A stretch of 64,000 nt of DNA from Hydnum rufescens UP504 (Eukaryota > Basidiomycota > Agaricomycetes > Cantharellales > Hydnaceae): contig MU128953.1 in NCBI GenBank assembly GCA_014904985.1, positions 258,213 to 322,212 of the forward strand. The letters run 5' to 3'. Each line of letters begins with the position of its first letter. The first letter of the stretch is position 1. Made by a program: the position numbers and the translations under genes. Below the pieces are notes generated by a model, which was not told the origin of the DNA, did no database searches, and saw only the letters and a list, made by a program, of their open reading frames with translations. Below are positions 43,940-55,801 of this stretch, one piece after another.

Positions 43940-44483
43940 NNNNNNNNNNNNNNNNNNNNNNNNNNNNNNNNNNNNNNNNNNNNNNNNNNNNNNNNNNNNN
44001 NNNNNNNNNNNNNNNNNNNNNNNNNNNNNNNNNNNNNNNNNNNNNNNNNNNNNNNNNNNNNNNNNNNNNNNNNNNNNNNNNNNNNNNNNNNNNNNNNNNN
44101 NNNNNNNNNNNNNNNNNNNNNNNNNNNNNNNNNNNNNNNNNNNNNNNNNNNNNNNNNNNNNNNNNNNNNNNNNNNNNNNNNNNNNNNNNNNNNNNNNNNN
44201 NNNNNNNNNNNNNNNNNNNNNNNNNNNNNNNNNNNNNNNNNNNNNNNNNNNNNNNNNNNNNNNNNNNNNNNNNNNNNNNNNNNNNNNNNNNNNNNNNNNN
44301 NNNNNNNNNNNNNNNNNNNNNNNNNNNNNNNNNNNNNNNNNNNNNNNNNNNNNNNNNNNNNNNNNNNNNNNNNNNNNNNNNNNNNNNNNNNNNNNNNNNN
44401 NNNNNNNNNNNNNNNNNNNNNNNNNNNNNNNNNNNNNNNNNNNNNNNNNNNNNNNNNNNNNNNNNNNNNNNNNNNNNNNNNNN
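43940..44483. other. Assembly gap (544 N)
   Basis: A run of N. The sequences on both sides (43695-43810 and 44484-44600) are the same satellite unit with single-base differences, so the gap lies within the repeat array. Confidence 0.98.
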
Positions 44484-47400
44484 CAATCATGGCCATTCAC
44501 CCTCAAAATCACATTCTTTCCCTCCCCTTTGCCCCCTCCTAATTTTTCTGGACGGTCCTGGACGGTGCAGAAAACATCAAATATTGTGAGAGAGGGCATA
44601 GATCCTCGATCGGGATCGAAGCCGAAGGTGACGACTCAACTTTTAAATCAAACTAGGATAAATACTACATGGGGGCCCCATACTTATTGTTGGCGCATTA
44701 GTAACACTGAGGAGAGATCATATCCATCTTTTTAACTATATCACACATATACCTAACTCCCCTCTGGCATATAGGAGTGTGCGCGCGCGCTCCCTCTTTA
44801 TACTAATATTATTTTTTCCCTGGGTTTTGGTTTGATTTATACTGTAATATTCTTCTCTGTCTTATATGGGTGATATTGATGTAGACTATTTATATGATCA
44901 TATTTTCAATAGTAAACTAGTGGCCAATCTGAGCCAATTGAGCTCAAATCCACATTCCTTCCTTTTCCCCCCCTCACCTTATTCTTGTGAGAATGGGCCT
45001 GGATGGTCTTGGGAATTGTTGATATCATTATATATCATATAAAGGTAGATATCATCAATAGTATCCTAACAGAAAATCCTGGCCAATGAGTAAGAAATCC
45101 AATCACAGTGTCTATGCCTCCCCCTAGCATTATTTTGTGGGGACGGTCATAGACGGTGCTGTAAATAGGTGGGATAGATAGATATGATGTATATGAAGAT
45201 ATTTGTAATAGTAAACCACCAGCCAATCTCAGCCAATTGTGCTCAAATTCACATTCCTTCCCACCCCTCGCCCTCACTTTATTTTGTGAGGATGGCCCTG
45301 CAAGGTCCCAGAGGCTTTTGTAACCTGTTTATATGATTATTATGAACATATTATGAATAGTAACCTAATGCTGAATCTTGCAGGAATCTCTTCCAAGTGT
45401 ACACCCTTTCTGCACCTCTAATTTTTGAGGATGGTCTTGAATGGCCCTGGAGTCTTTCCTCACTGTTATGTATAGGTAATATAAACATATTATGAATAGT
45501 AACCTGAGGGCCAATCATGGCCATTCAGGCAGGAAACACTTTACCATGTATACGCCCCCCCCCCCCCTATTTTTTGAGGACGCCCATGGATGGTGCCAGA
45601 GGCTCTTCTAACTGTTATATACAATAAATATGTATATTTTATGGATAGTACACTAAGGGGATGTGATGGGAGATTGCTGGGATGCTTAAGGTCAATAGTG
45701 CGCCGAGATAACTCATGATGACATAATCATGTGGAGGAGGCAGAGATGGCGGTGGATGCAAGTTGATGTACTATGCAGATAGGATCTATATGGATTGATG
45801 ATATCTAGAATAGTAAATGGGTGGCCAACTTCGGCAAATTGTGTTCAAATTCACATTCCTTCCTACCCATAGCACTACTTTATTTTGTGAGGATGGTCCT
45901 GGACAGCATGGGAAATGGGTGGAATATGGAAATATCATCTTATAGATGATATCTGGAATAGTAAAGCACTTTCCAATCTAAGCAGATTGTGCTCAAATTC
46001 ACATTTCTTCCCACTGCTCACTTTCACTTTATTTTGTAAAAATGGTTGTGAACAGCGCTGGAGACCTTTTTAAGTGCTCTTTATGATTATTATAGAGGTA
46101 TTATTAATAGTAACCTAATGGTTAATTGGGTGCGTGTGGCCAGGAATGTTGTCTGAGTGCACAGCCCTTCCATGGCTCTATTTTTTGAGGACGGTCATGG
46201 ACGGCCCTGGAGTTTTTTTACCCTGTTAGATATATGAAAGATGTAGATATTATGGATAGTAACCCAATGGCCAATCACGTCCATTTGGCCAGGAATTTCC
46301 TCACCATGTGCGCCCTTCCCTGGGCCTCTATTTGTTGAGGACGGTCCTGAACAGCCCCGGAGTTTTTTGTAATTGTTATATGTGATTAATTTGAGCAGAT
46401 TATTAATACTAAGGTACTGGCCAATCTTGGCCATTCAGTGAGGAATCTCCTGTCAGCCTATCCCCCCCCCGATGACTCTATTTCTTGAGGACGGTCCTGA
46501 ACGGCCCCGGATTTTTTGTAATTGTTATATATGATTAATGTGAGCAGATTATTAATACTAAGCTACTGGCCAATCTTGGCCATTCAGCAAGGAATCTCCT
46601 GTCAGCCTATCCCCCCCCGATGACTCTATTTCTTGAGGACGGTCCTGAACGGGCCCGGATTTTTTTCAATTTGTATATTAGATTAATGTGAGCATATTAT
46701 TAATACTAAGCTACTGGCCAATCTTGGCCATTCAGTGAGGAATCTCCTGTCAGCCTATCCCCCCGATGACTCTATTTCTTGAGGACGGTCCTGAACGGCC
46801 CCGGAGTTTTTTGTAATTGTTATATATGATTAATGTGAGCAGATTATTAATACTAAGCTACTGGCCAATCTTGGCCATTCAGCAAGGAATCTCCCATCAG
46901 CCTATCCCCCCCTGATGACTCTATTTCTTGAGGACGGTCCTGAACGGCCCAGAGTTTTTTTCAATTGTATATATGATTAATGTGAGCAGATTATTAATAC
47001 TAAGCTACTGGCCAATCTTGGCCATTCAGTGAGGAATCTCCTGTCAGCCTATCCCCCTCCTGATGACTCTATTTCTTGAGGATGGTCCTGAACGGCCCTG
47101 GAGGCTTTTGTAGCATGTTTAACTAATTATTATAGACATATTATGAATAGTAACCTAATGGCCAATTGTGTCTGTTTAGCCAGGAATCTCTTCCAAGCGC
47201 ACACCCCTGGCCATGGCTCTAATTTTTGAGGATGGTCATGGACGGCCCTAGAGTTTTTTGCCACCATTAGATATAAGAAAGGTGTAAATATTATGAATAG
47301 AAACCCAATGGCCAATTGCATCCATTCAGCCAGGAATCTTTCACCATGTATACCCCACCCCATCACTCTATTTCTTGAGGATGGTCCTGAACGGCCCCAG

Positions 47401-48067
47401 AGTTTTTTCCAACAGTTATATATGATTTCTGTGAGAATATTATGAATATTAACCTAATGGCCAATCTTGGCCATTGGGCCAGGAATCTCCTCATAGTGTA
47501 TACCCCTCCCAGCAGCTCTATTTGTTGAGGACGGCCCTGAATGATCCTGGAGGTGTTTGTAATATCTTTAAGTAGGTACTAAAGGTGGATATCATCAATA
47601 GTATCCTAACAGAGAATCCTGGCCAATGAGTAAGAAATCCAATCATGGTGTCTATGCCCCCCCCCTAGCATTATTTTGTGGGGACAGTCATAGATGGCGC
47701 TGGAAATAAGTGGGATGGATATATATGATGTATATGAAGACATCTGTAATAGTACACCACCAGCCAATCTCAGCCAATTGTGCTCAAATTCACATTCCTT
47801 CCTACCCCTCACCCTCACTTTATTCTGTGAGGATGGCCCTGCAAGGTCCCAGAGGCTTTTGTAACCTGTTTATATGATTATTATAAACATATTATGAATA
47901 GTAAACTAATGTTGAATCTTGCATGTTTGGGCAGGAATCTCCCCTGAGTGTACCACCTCTAATTTTTGAGGACAGTCCTGAACAGCCCTGGAGTCTTTCC
48001 TCACAAATAGTAACCTGAGGGTCAATCATGGCCATTCAGACAGGAATCACTTTGCCATGTATACCCC

Positions 48068-48365
48068 ACCCTCCTCAGTCTGGAGGATCTCCATCGCTGC
48101 CTTCGTCTTGATCAAAGCAAGGATAGCTTCGTCGGCCATATCGATGATGATGGTACGGAATCAGAAGCAAGCGCAACAAACCCGTCCTTTATAGTAACCA
48201 CAGCAACCACCAAAACCGCCAAAACACCCACCTCAAGTTACATGCTTCGAGGGCTTTGTGCTCAAAGGGGGGGTACTCTTACGAGTTGTACTTGTAACCT
48301 CGCTTACGTATGCAGAATAACGAAGCCAATCGTGCCATCACATGACCTTCCCCCTTGCCTGCCCC
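48068..48365 (-). mobile_element. Probable LTR-retrotransposon fragment within the satellite
   Basis: About 300 bp unlike the satellite. On the minus strand it has GAGTACCCCCCCTTTGAGCA, CTTGAGGTGGGTG, a TATAAAGG box and, about 55 bp later, an ATG opening MADEAILALIKTKAAMEILQ. This resembles an LTR promoter followed by the start of gag. The frame is cut off by the satellite at about 48065. Confidence 0.4.
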
Positions 48366-49164
48366 CCCTATTTTTTGAGGACAGCCATGGATGGTGCCAG
48401 AGGCTCTTCTAACTGTTATATATGATAAATATGGAGATTTTATGGATAGTACACTAAGGGGATGTGATGGGAGATTGTTGGGATGCCTAAGGTGAATAGT
48501 GCGCCGAGAGGCGTCGTGATGATGACATAATCATGTGGAGGAGGCAGAGATGGCGGTGGATGCAAGTTAATGTACTATGTAGATAGGATCTATATGGATT
48601 GATGATATCTAGAATAGTAAATGAGTGGCCAATGTCAGCAAATTGTGTTCAAATTCACATTCCTTCCTACCTGTAGTGCTCACTTTATTTTGTGAGGATG
48701 GTCCTGGATGGTATGGGAACAGTCCTGAACAGCCCTGGAGTTTTTTTGTAATTGTTATATATGATTAATGCGAGGAGATTATGAATACTAAGCTACTGGC
48801 CAATGTTGGCCATTCAGTGAGGAATCTCCTGTCAGCATATCCCCCTCTTGATGGCTCCATTTGTTGAGGACAGTCCTGAATGGTCCTGGAGGCTTTTGTA
48901 ACATGTTTAAATAATTATCATAGAGATATTATGAATAGTAACCTGATGGCCAATTGTGTCTGTTTGGGCAGGAGTCTCCTCCAATTGTGCCCATTCAGCC
49001 AGGAATCTCTTCACCATATATACCCTTCCCCACCCCTCTATTTTTTTGAGGACAGGCCCAAATAAGCCCAGGGTATTTTCTATATGATGAGATATCATGA
49101 GTAGTAAGCCAAGGAGATGTCATCAGAGATTGCCAAGTAGCTTAAGATGAATCATGGGCTGATA

Positions 49165-50138
49165 GTCTCATCACCGGACCCTCTTAATAAGAGGGTCTGG
49201 TGGAATGGGGATTTCTGTTGAATGGCACAACATGCTTCCGCTGCCACCAATCACAAACAGTCTTGGTCGGGATTAGCTGTTCCCCCCAGTTTTGCAATAA
49301 ACCCAGCAAGCCCTTGTCCGCAGTTGGCCGCTTTCTCAGCAGGAATCGAAATGCAAGATACCAGTATTAAGCATTGAAATGAGTAATTTATTCCACTGGT
49401 GACGACTTCCCTCCCCTGCCCTTGACTATCCATCCCCCCAATGAATACTAGAACAAATTTCGCAGTGGTTTTTAATTTCCCAGAGCACCATTTTCTGGCC
49501 GTATATCATCCAAGTCCCCCTAATTGACATTCATGGCTCCCTCGAGAATGAGCCTGAGGAAATACTATAATGTGCCTCCTCCGACCTGAAGGGGCAGTAT
49601 ATCCAATATACCAGGGTTATCCAGTGAGCCAGGCATCTGGCTTTCTGAATGATCTATGCCTTTTTTGTCTAATGGCCTGAGTAGCCCTTGCAGCACACTG
49701 TCCAAGACCATACTTCATTCTGGCACACCCACAGCCACACATTCCGCCCTTGTCCCTTCACAGAACCTCAACATCAATTGATCTTGCCTTGTATTATGCG
49801 TCCTACTATGCAGAACACCACCGATCTTGGTGCTGAACTTTAAATATACCAATGGTAATCCCATCCCCTCTGCCACCATTACAATTCCCCCCTCTTCCTG
49901 GAATGTTGCTGGAATCCACGAATGGTAATTCATCGCACCAACCTCCTAATTTGCATGGCCCTTCAAGGGAAGATTTGCAAATGGTGCACTAGGGTTGGCT
50001 GATCGGCTAGTGGAATTTGGATTCTAAAATCAACCAAAAATCATTGCCAAAATTGGAAGTTTTGGAAGCATGTTGCGCCATTTGATGGAAACCCCCATTC
50101 CACCAGACCCTCTTATTAAGAGGGTCTGGCAATGAGAC
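49165..50138. mobile_element. 974-bp non-autonomous DNA transposon with hairpin-bearing TIRs and TA duplication
   Basis: The ends GTCTCATCACCGGACCCTC and (inverted) GTCTCATTGCCAGACCCTC extend as inverted repeats for about 75 bp through GGTGGAATGGGG and ACATGCTTCC. Each TIR itself contains a hairpin, GACCCTCTTAATAAGAGGGTC. TA is present on both sides (49163-49164, 50139-50140). The inside has only short frames without a transposase motif. It is inserted in the satellite array. Confidence 0.8.
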
Positions 50139-50357
50139 TAATGAGCTGAGGCTCATCATGGTTGCATGTTCAGGTGGACACATGGCAGATGGCCCTGGAT
50201 GCATAGTGAGGTGATTTAATATGCAAATATGATCTATATGGTGACATCTACTCTGGAAAATGGCTGCCCAATCCACAAATTGTAAGACATGTTGGATATC
50301 CTGGAGGTAATGTAAAATCATGAGATGGGGTGTGCTAAGGGTCACAAGGTGCAAAAT

Positions 50358-50680
50358 AGTAGATCTTCACATAATGGGGCTGTTCCCAAGGGCAAGAAAT
50401 AGGGAGGATAGTAGATTAAAGGTGCTGGGGACTAGCCACTCTAGGTTCACTTTTGCAGACACTGATAACTTGACACTCACATTTTGGCAGCCTACTGACT
50501 GTGTGTACATGGAAGCTCTCCGAGGCCAATGACCACCAGGAGGAGAGCACAGCACAATCAGTTGAACTGCCTGTGGCAAGGTCATCTGAAAAAGCACCTG
50601 AAGCAATTTGAACCCCCAGCTGCTGAAAAGTGAAGAATTAAAGGTTTAAACTGCTAGGCCATTAGAGTGTTGATTCCTGG
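50358..50680 (-). mobile_element. tRNA-derived SINE, minus-strand copy
   Basis: On the minus strand: an A-box-like TGGCCTAGCAGTTTAAAC, a B-box-like GGGTTCAAATTGC 30 bp later, then a body shared with the plus-strand copy at 51838 (CAGTTCAACTGATTGTGCTG, GGTGGTCATTGGCCTC, GTACACACAGTCAGTA, TGTGAGTGT, AGCACCTTTAATCTACTATC). Confidence 0.75.
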
Positions 50681-50989
50681 GAGGTGAATTGGTGTTTGTT
50701 TGTCATCACAAGGCCATTTCCAATGTCCAGGGATGCACATCTGTAGCTGCATGTGCCCATGGCAATGTATCCATGGCTGTGTATGTGCAGCTCTGCAGGC
50801 ATCAGCATTGGCTAATGTCTTGGGTATCTCATAGGGGATTGCTTGGTTCAATAGTTGGCTGAGACTCATCATGATTAAAGAATGAGGGGAGACATTGGTA
50901 AACTAATGTAATGATATCTATGATGGCTAATGTAATGTAGCTCTTCTATGGATATGGATATGGATGCCATGTCTGTTTGGCTGCAAGTC

Positions 50990-51640
50990 ATCCCCCCCCT
51001 TGCTAATACACCCCCTTCGTAATACATCCCCCCTTGCTAATACACCCCCCTTGCTAATTCACCCCCCTTGCTAATACACCCCCCTTGCTAATACACCCCC
51101 TTGCTAATACACCCTTGCTCAATAACCCTTGCTAATACACCCCTTGCTAATACACCCCCTTGCACTTATACACCTTGCTAATACACCCCCCTGCTAATAC
51201 ACCCCCCTTGCTAATACACCCCCTGCTAAACACCCCCCTTGCTAATACACCCCCCTGCTATACACCCCCCTTGCTAATACACCCCCCTTGCTAATACACC
51301 CCTTGCTAATACACCCCTTGCTAATACACCCCCCTTGCTAATACACCCCCTTGCTACTTGCTATACACCCCCCTTGCTAATACACCCCCCTGCCTCCCCT
51401 TGCTAACACCCTTCCCCCTTGCCAATATCCCCTCCTTGCTAACACCTCTCCCCTCCTTCCTAATCCTCCTTCCTAATCCTCCTTACTAATACCCCCCTGC
51501 TAATACCCACCTTGCTAGTACCCCCCTTGTAGTACACCCCTTGCTAGTATTGCTATACCCCCCCTTGCTAGCACCCCCCTTGCTAGTACCCCCCCTTGCT
51601 AGTACCCCCCCCTTGCTAGCACCCCCCTCCTGCTAACAAT
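50990..51640 (+). repeat. C-rich minisatellite, unit about 17 bp
   Basis: About 35 units of CTTGCTAATACACCCCCC with variable C-run length, degrading to CTTGCTAGTACCCCCC and then TCCAGG-type sequence by 51720. Confidence 0.9.
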
Positions 51641-51837
51641 GCCCCCCTCCAGGGAATAACCCCCTGTCCAGCGACCACCCCCCTCCAGGAGTTACCACCC
51701 TCCACTTCCGATTAAACCCCCCTCTCTCAAGTTAATCTATGTCACATCATCTGGCCTGACGAATCTAGGCCAGCGCTCCACTACATACGCCAAACAACTC
51801 CAGTACAACAAGCACAAATTCACATCTCAGTGGTTGA

Positions 51838-52135
51838 GACTGTAATAGTCCAGTGGTTTAAGCCTCTGGTTTTTCACTTCTGAAGAGCTGGGGGTTCAAA
51901 TCCCTTCAGATGACCTTGCTACAGGCGGTTCAACTGATTGTGCTGTACTCTCCTGCTGGTGGTCATTGGCCTCAGAGAGCTTGCGTGTACACACAGTCAG
52001 TAAGCTGCTGAAATGTGAGTGTTAACTTGTCTCCACAAGTCAACCTTGACTTAGTCCCCCAGCATCTTTCATTAACTATCCCTTCTATTTTGTTGCCATT
52101 GGGAATAGCCCCACTACATCAAAATCTACTATTCA
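51838..52135 (+). mobile_element. tRNA-derived SINE, plus-strand copy
   Basis: Begins with a tRNA-like head: A box ATAGTCCAGTGGTTTAAG and B box GGGGGTTCAAATCCC separated by about 30 bp. The tRNA-unrelated body is shared with 50358-50680 in inverted orientation. No poly(A) tail or clear target duplication was found; the tail fades at CCCCACTACAT. Confidence 0.75.
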
Positions 52136-52914
52136 TATTTACTACATATAGCAGTTAGAAGAGACCCCAGCACCATCTGTGGTAGTCCTTCAAAAATAGG
52201 GGGGTGGGCAACCAGAGTTTTGAAGGATCTTGGGTCTCTTTGGTGGCTCACCCATGCACAAATCTCCAACGGTGCATATCGCCTCAAGCCCACCCAGGCC
52301 AGGGTTATTCTTGTGCTTTGGCATCTTTAGGATCATTTCACTCAGCCAGTGTCAAATTAGGCTGGCTATGGGCCAATGCTGCGCAGTTCACCACAAGCGT
52401 ATCCACCCACCACCCTCATGCACCAAGATCGATGGAACAATGGCTTCGCAATCTCTCACACAATCACGCCAGTAGAGACAAGCGTTTTGCCGATGAGCAA
52501 ATGGATACAAACTTGCTAGCCAGTATTCTAGCATTGTAATGTAAGTCGTTTGACCTTGACCTCCAGTGGCTGGTGTGCTACATATTGGTCAAACCTACAT
52601 GATCTATCCGCCCTTCGTTCCCCCCGGCTCGTGAGTAGCCCTTCATTCTTGGGCGTGCCCTATCCCGTGCTCATTTCCCATTTGCAGACATCGCCACACC
52701 ATCAGATTATCACATTCCCTATGATGACATCAAACTCACAACCGCAGACAGCAGCAGACTGCATCAAAGTTGAAGCCTATCTCATGAAGCAGTGGAGAGA
52801 ACTTTTGGGTAGAAATAACCCCTCACCCCCGAGTGATCTCAAAGTCACAGCAAACGAGAAAAAGACCGACAAGGTGGCAAGAATTACCGGGGATGTTGAA
52901 ACAGCCGAGGCCAG
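52136..52914 (+). other. Two unrecognised plus-strand frames
   Basis: 52204-52539 (111 codons; the last part HAPRSMEQWLRNLSHNHASR and DKRFADEQMDTNLLASIL looks coding) and 52724-52924 (VEAYLMKQWRELLGRNNPSP, then a charged tail). The second runs into dispersed-repeat copy A, where a frame change would lead to AASDIGVAA and a stop; a similar ASTIGVAA plus stop occurs at the start of copy C. Confidence 0.3.
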
Positions 52915-54242
52915 AAGCGGCTAGTGACATAGGAGTCGCTGCTTGAAAGAGAAGGTAGTCGTTATGAGGGGTAGTTATGAGGGTGATTAGTCTAGTATAA
53001 GCACCATGGCGCATGTACATACACGTTATACTTCACATGCCCGACAACCGCGGCCTACTACAAGTACATCTGTCCCTTGATCCCCCCCCAGCGGTTCTGA
53101 GGTGCACAAATAATTCAGGGTCATGGCGCGCACATCACGTCGACCTTGATCTTCTTCGACAAGATCCAATCGATCATTATCCGAAGGTCAAGGCGATGCT
53201 GCCATTGTTTGTGAGTGAAAAGGCTTGGGCTGAGGATGAGAGAGGAAGAGAATGGCTCACTAGAGTTGCGATCAGTGAGGAATATCGGAACATTGCATAA
53301 AATTCCCAAGTGTGATCGGCCGGGTCTGAGATGGTCATCGGAAAGTGAACCACAACGATCAAGTGCACATGTTTAGATTTCACAACACCTCCTTGGCCGT
53401 TACACAAAGGCGAAGCCTGGAGCCTAGCACCATTCGGCGAATTGAATGACCGATGGTGTCCATGGGTGAAAGATTCGACAGACTTGGGATCACTAACCAT
53501 CATGCAAAGCCGCGCATGGCGTTGTTCGCCAATTGATCACATCGACGTTTGGGGCCGGGGCCAAGTTTGAGATTACGGGAGGTCACGGTTAGGAGTGGAA
53601 AGACATGTCGGCGGTCAACATGATGTACTCACCTTCTGGTTCGATCGCCATCTTCAACCCATCCGAATCCGCCAGCGACAACTCCAAGATTATGGGATTT
53701 GGCACAAGATATGGAATATAGGGATGTCCTGGATCTGACGTTGGATATCATGGGGTTGATCGTGCACTGGGATCCAACAAAACACGTTAGATCCATGAGG
53801 AACGAATAGTGACAAATCCATACTATGGTCACACCGGGTAGATCAACAAGTATCCAGACCAATACCAAATAGTGGGGGATGTGATATCCTAACCGCGTGT
53901 TTAGCTTAGGACATGCTACGGGTGTTCCCCATTCTAAGTTCATCGGGGACTCGATGATGGCTTCGCGACCGTTGAAGAACGAGTCCTGGTTTCACCACGT
54001 TGACTCTAGTCGTCTAGGGAGATTGGAGCGAGCGAGGGCTGTGTGATGGGTAAACCTTGAGCGTGACCCGGTGCAATGTTCTTACGAAGTGTCCCTTGGC
54101 GCTGCCCCTGGGACCATCAGTGTGATTATGAGAGCGATAAGGGTTCGGCGGATTATGGGGATGAAGAAAGTGAGACGAGGGTGTCACGGTGGCTGACAGA
54201 TATCAGATTACTGGATGAAACCTAAGCCTCGTCAGTAAGGCT
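52915..54242. repeat. Dispersed >=1.3-kb repeat, copy A (longest)
   Basis: Shares GGAGTCGCTGCTTGAAAGAG, CGACGTTTGGGGCCGG, GGAGTGGAAAGACATGT and TTAGCTTAGGACATGC with copies at 58425 and 63028. It ends CCTAAGCCTCGTCAGTAAGG at 54242. A plus-strand segment (PIDHYPKVKAMLPLFVSEKA) and minus-strand segments (YLVLVWILVDLPGVTIVWI; TINPMISNVRSRTSLYSIS) are conserved but not identifiable. Type of element unknown. Confidence 0.8.
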
Positions 54243-54727
54243 TGCGATACTGATCAGGAACAAAACTACCGTGGGCCACCGACTTGACTAGCGAGTCGAC
54301 TAGTTCAAACTTTATGATACCTACACAGTTGTAAATATAAAGGGCACAAAATTGAACCTGGATTGTCAGTCGTATAGTGTCCATAAGCAAAGGATTCGAG
54401 TGCGTACGAGGCAAGCCGCAGATCGACTGGGCTGGGATGACTATCTGCCATGCATGAAGCACTATTGTATGTTCCTGGCGCCGAGAGATCATGCTGACAT
54501 ATAGAGTAGGGTACTGAGTAGGTGCTAATGGTTGAGATTGCAGGGCGCGAGTGGTCTTTCGGCGGCTTCCGAATGACACCGCTATAACAAACTTTCGAAG
54601 CGACCATGCATTTGCGTCATGGCCAGCAATTCCTCTGACTTGTGACTCATTACTGCATGCGTGCAAGCCAGGAGACAGAGTGGATAAAAATATGGTGTTC
54701 TTCTCCAAGCTTCTTTCATTCCTCAAG

Positions 54728-55801
54728 ATGTCTGACCCATCGCCACCTCGCAACTCCATTCCCCCCTTCTTACTGCCAGGCAATCTAGCCAAGAGACCCC
54801 TAGGTGTCTGGTACATGCAACTAGTCAATCTAACGCACGATGAGAGTCCTCCCTGCACTGCCTTCAGGCTTGCTACGATCTTCCACTGGGAACATTTCAA
54901 GAAATTCAAGCACGAGGCTTAACATTGGTCTTTGAGCGAGACCCTCGCTCGGTCGCGTACTTGCGTATTGATCGCATGTCGTTTGAGAATGACCCTTGGC
55001 ACGCATCCAAGGGATCTTCTGATAGTCTTGTCCCCAAGTCTTTCGGGGGCTCTCCACAGGCAGCGAAAGATCAGCAGGGTGCAGAGCATGAAGGCAGGGC
55101 GGCGGATTGGTGCCAACCGCTCGATGGTGACGCAATAAAAAAGTACTTTATTGCTTCAAAACCAGGATCCTCTGGAAAGAACTCCTCGCTACGAAGCCTC
55201 GGTGTGACACATTTTCGAGCGGTGGGTAGTTGTCCAAACGTTGTCAATGTCATCCTCGTGGTGTATGCGGTATCGACACAGAGACAGAAATATCACTTGT
55301 GGACTGCGAATTACTGGTGGCTTGCTTGGTCGATCCGGCTTTTCATCCGAACGCAGTGGGGAGGGGAGGATGATGGGGAAATGCCCGAAGGACTCCTTGT
55401 TGATATGCGCGAAAGGGATCTTGTGGCAGATCAGCCCAAGATTCTCTTGATATATGGGAAGTTTAATGCAATACGAGTCCGTATTTCTTCTTTTACAGAA
55501 TGGATTGCTTTATCTCTAATATTCAAGTAAATATCCACAGGAACGAAATCTCAACCTACACACAGCCGAGCTGCGTGCTCAGGCGGCGGAGGAGGCCCAG
55601 CAGGCGGCGGCGGAGGCCCAGCAGGCAGCAGTGGAGGCCCAGCGGGCGGCGGAAGAGGCCCAGCGGGCGGCAGAAGAACTGGCCACCAGCGAGGCAGAAG
55701 GTCGCCGCATCGAGGCAGAAGGTCGGCATGCGGCAGAAGCACAGATTGCTAAACTGCAAGAACAACTCCGCCTGCTCGCACCTGATAGTGCGTATACATG
55801 A
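54728..55801 (+). pseudogene. Coiled-coil protein gene with one frameshift
   Basis: Begins MSDPSPPRNSIPPFLLPG, continues to FRLATIFHWEHF, then about 54897 needs one missing base to resume at GLTLVFERDPRSVAYLRIDR. Next come GSCPNVVNVILVVYAVSTQR, YHLWTANYWWLAWSIR and GLLVDMRERDLVADQPKIL. An intron at about 55465-55541 joins to ERNLNLHTAELRAQ and an Ala/Glu/Gln-rich coiled coil (repeats of AAEEAQQA, seven or so) ending LLAPDSAYT. I have no name for the family. Only one lesion is seen, so a sequencing error or an active allele is possible. Confidence 0.5.

Larger units (their letters stand above)
43700..49160. repeat. Satellite-like array, unit about 150 bp
   Basis: Repeating blocks hold TTTTTTGAGGACGGTCCTG.ACGGCCC, a T run, a TTATATATGATTAAT.TGAGCAGATTATTAATA stretch, GGCCAATCTTGGCCATTCAG, GGAATCTCCTG and a C run. 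In the most regular part (46330-47090) the GAGGACGGTC word recurs at 46334, 46485, 46634, 46780, 46927 and 47076. The flanks are more diverged. Minus-strand frames with recurring peptides are by-products of the repeat. Confidence 0.85.

Noticed and set aside
43755..44735. Long frames of 218-273 codons
   Set aside because: They are artefacts of translating the N gap.
45035..47818. Minus-strand frames with RFLAEW.QLAIG.LFII peptides
   Set aside because: Recurring by-product of the ~150-bp satellite; length differences between units shift the frame, and no unit is preserved as protein.
53629..53943. Membrane receptor (STE3-like) reading of YLVLVWILVDLPGVTIVWI in the dispersed repeat
   Set aside because: Only one hydrophobic segment, no match to the order of receptor helices, and the frame is not conserved along the three copies.
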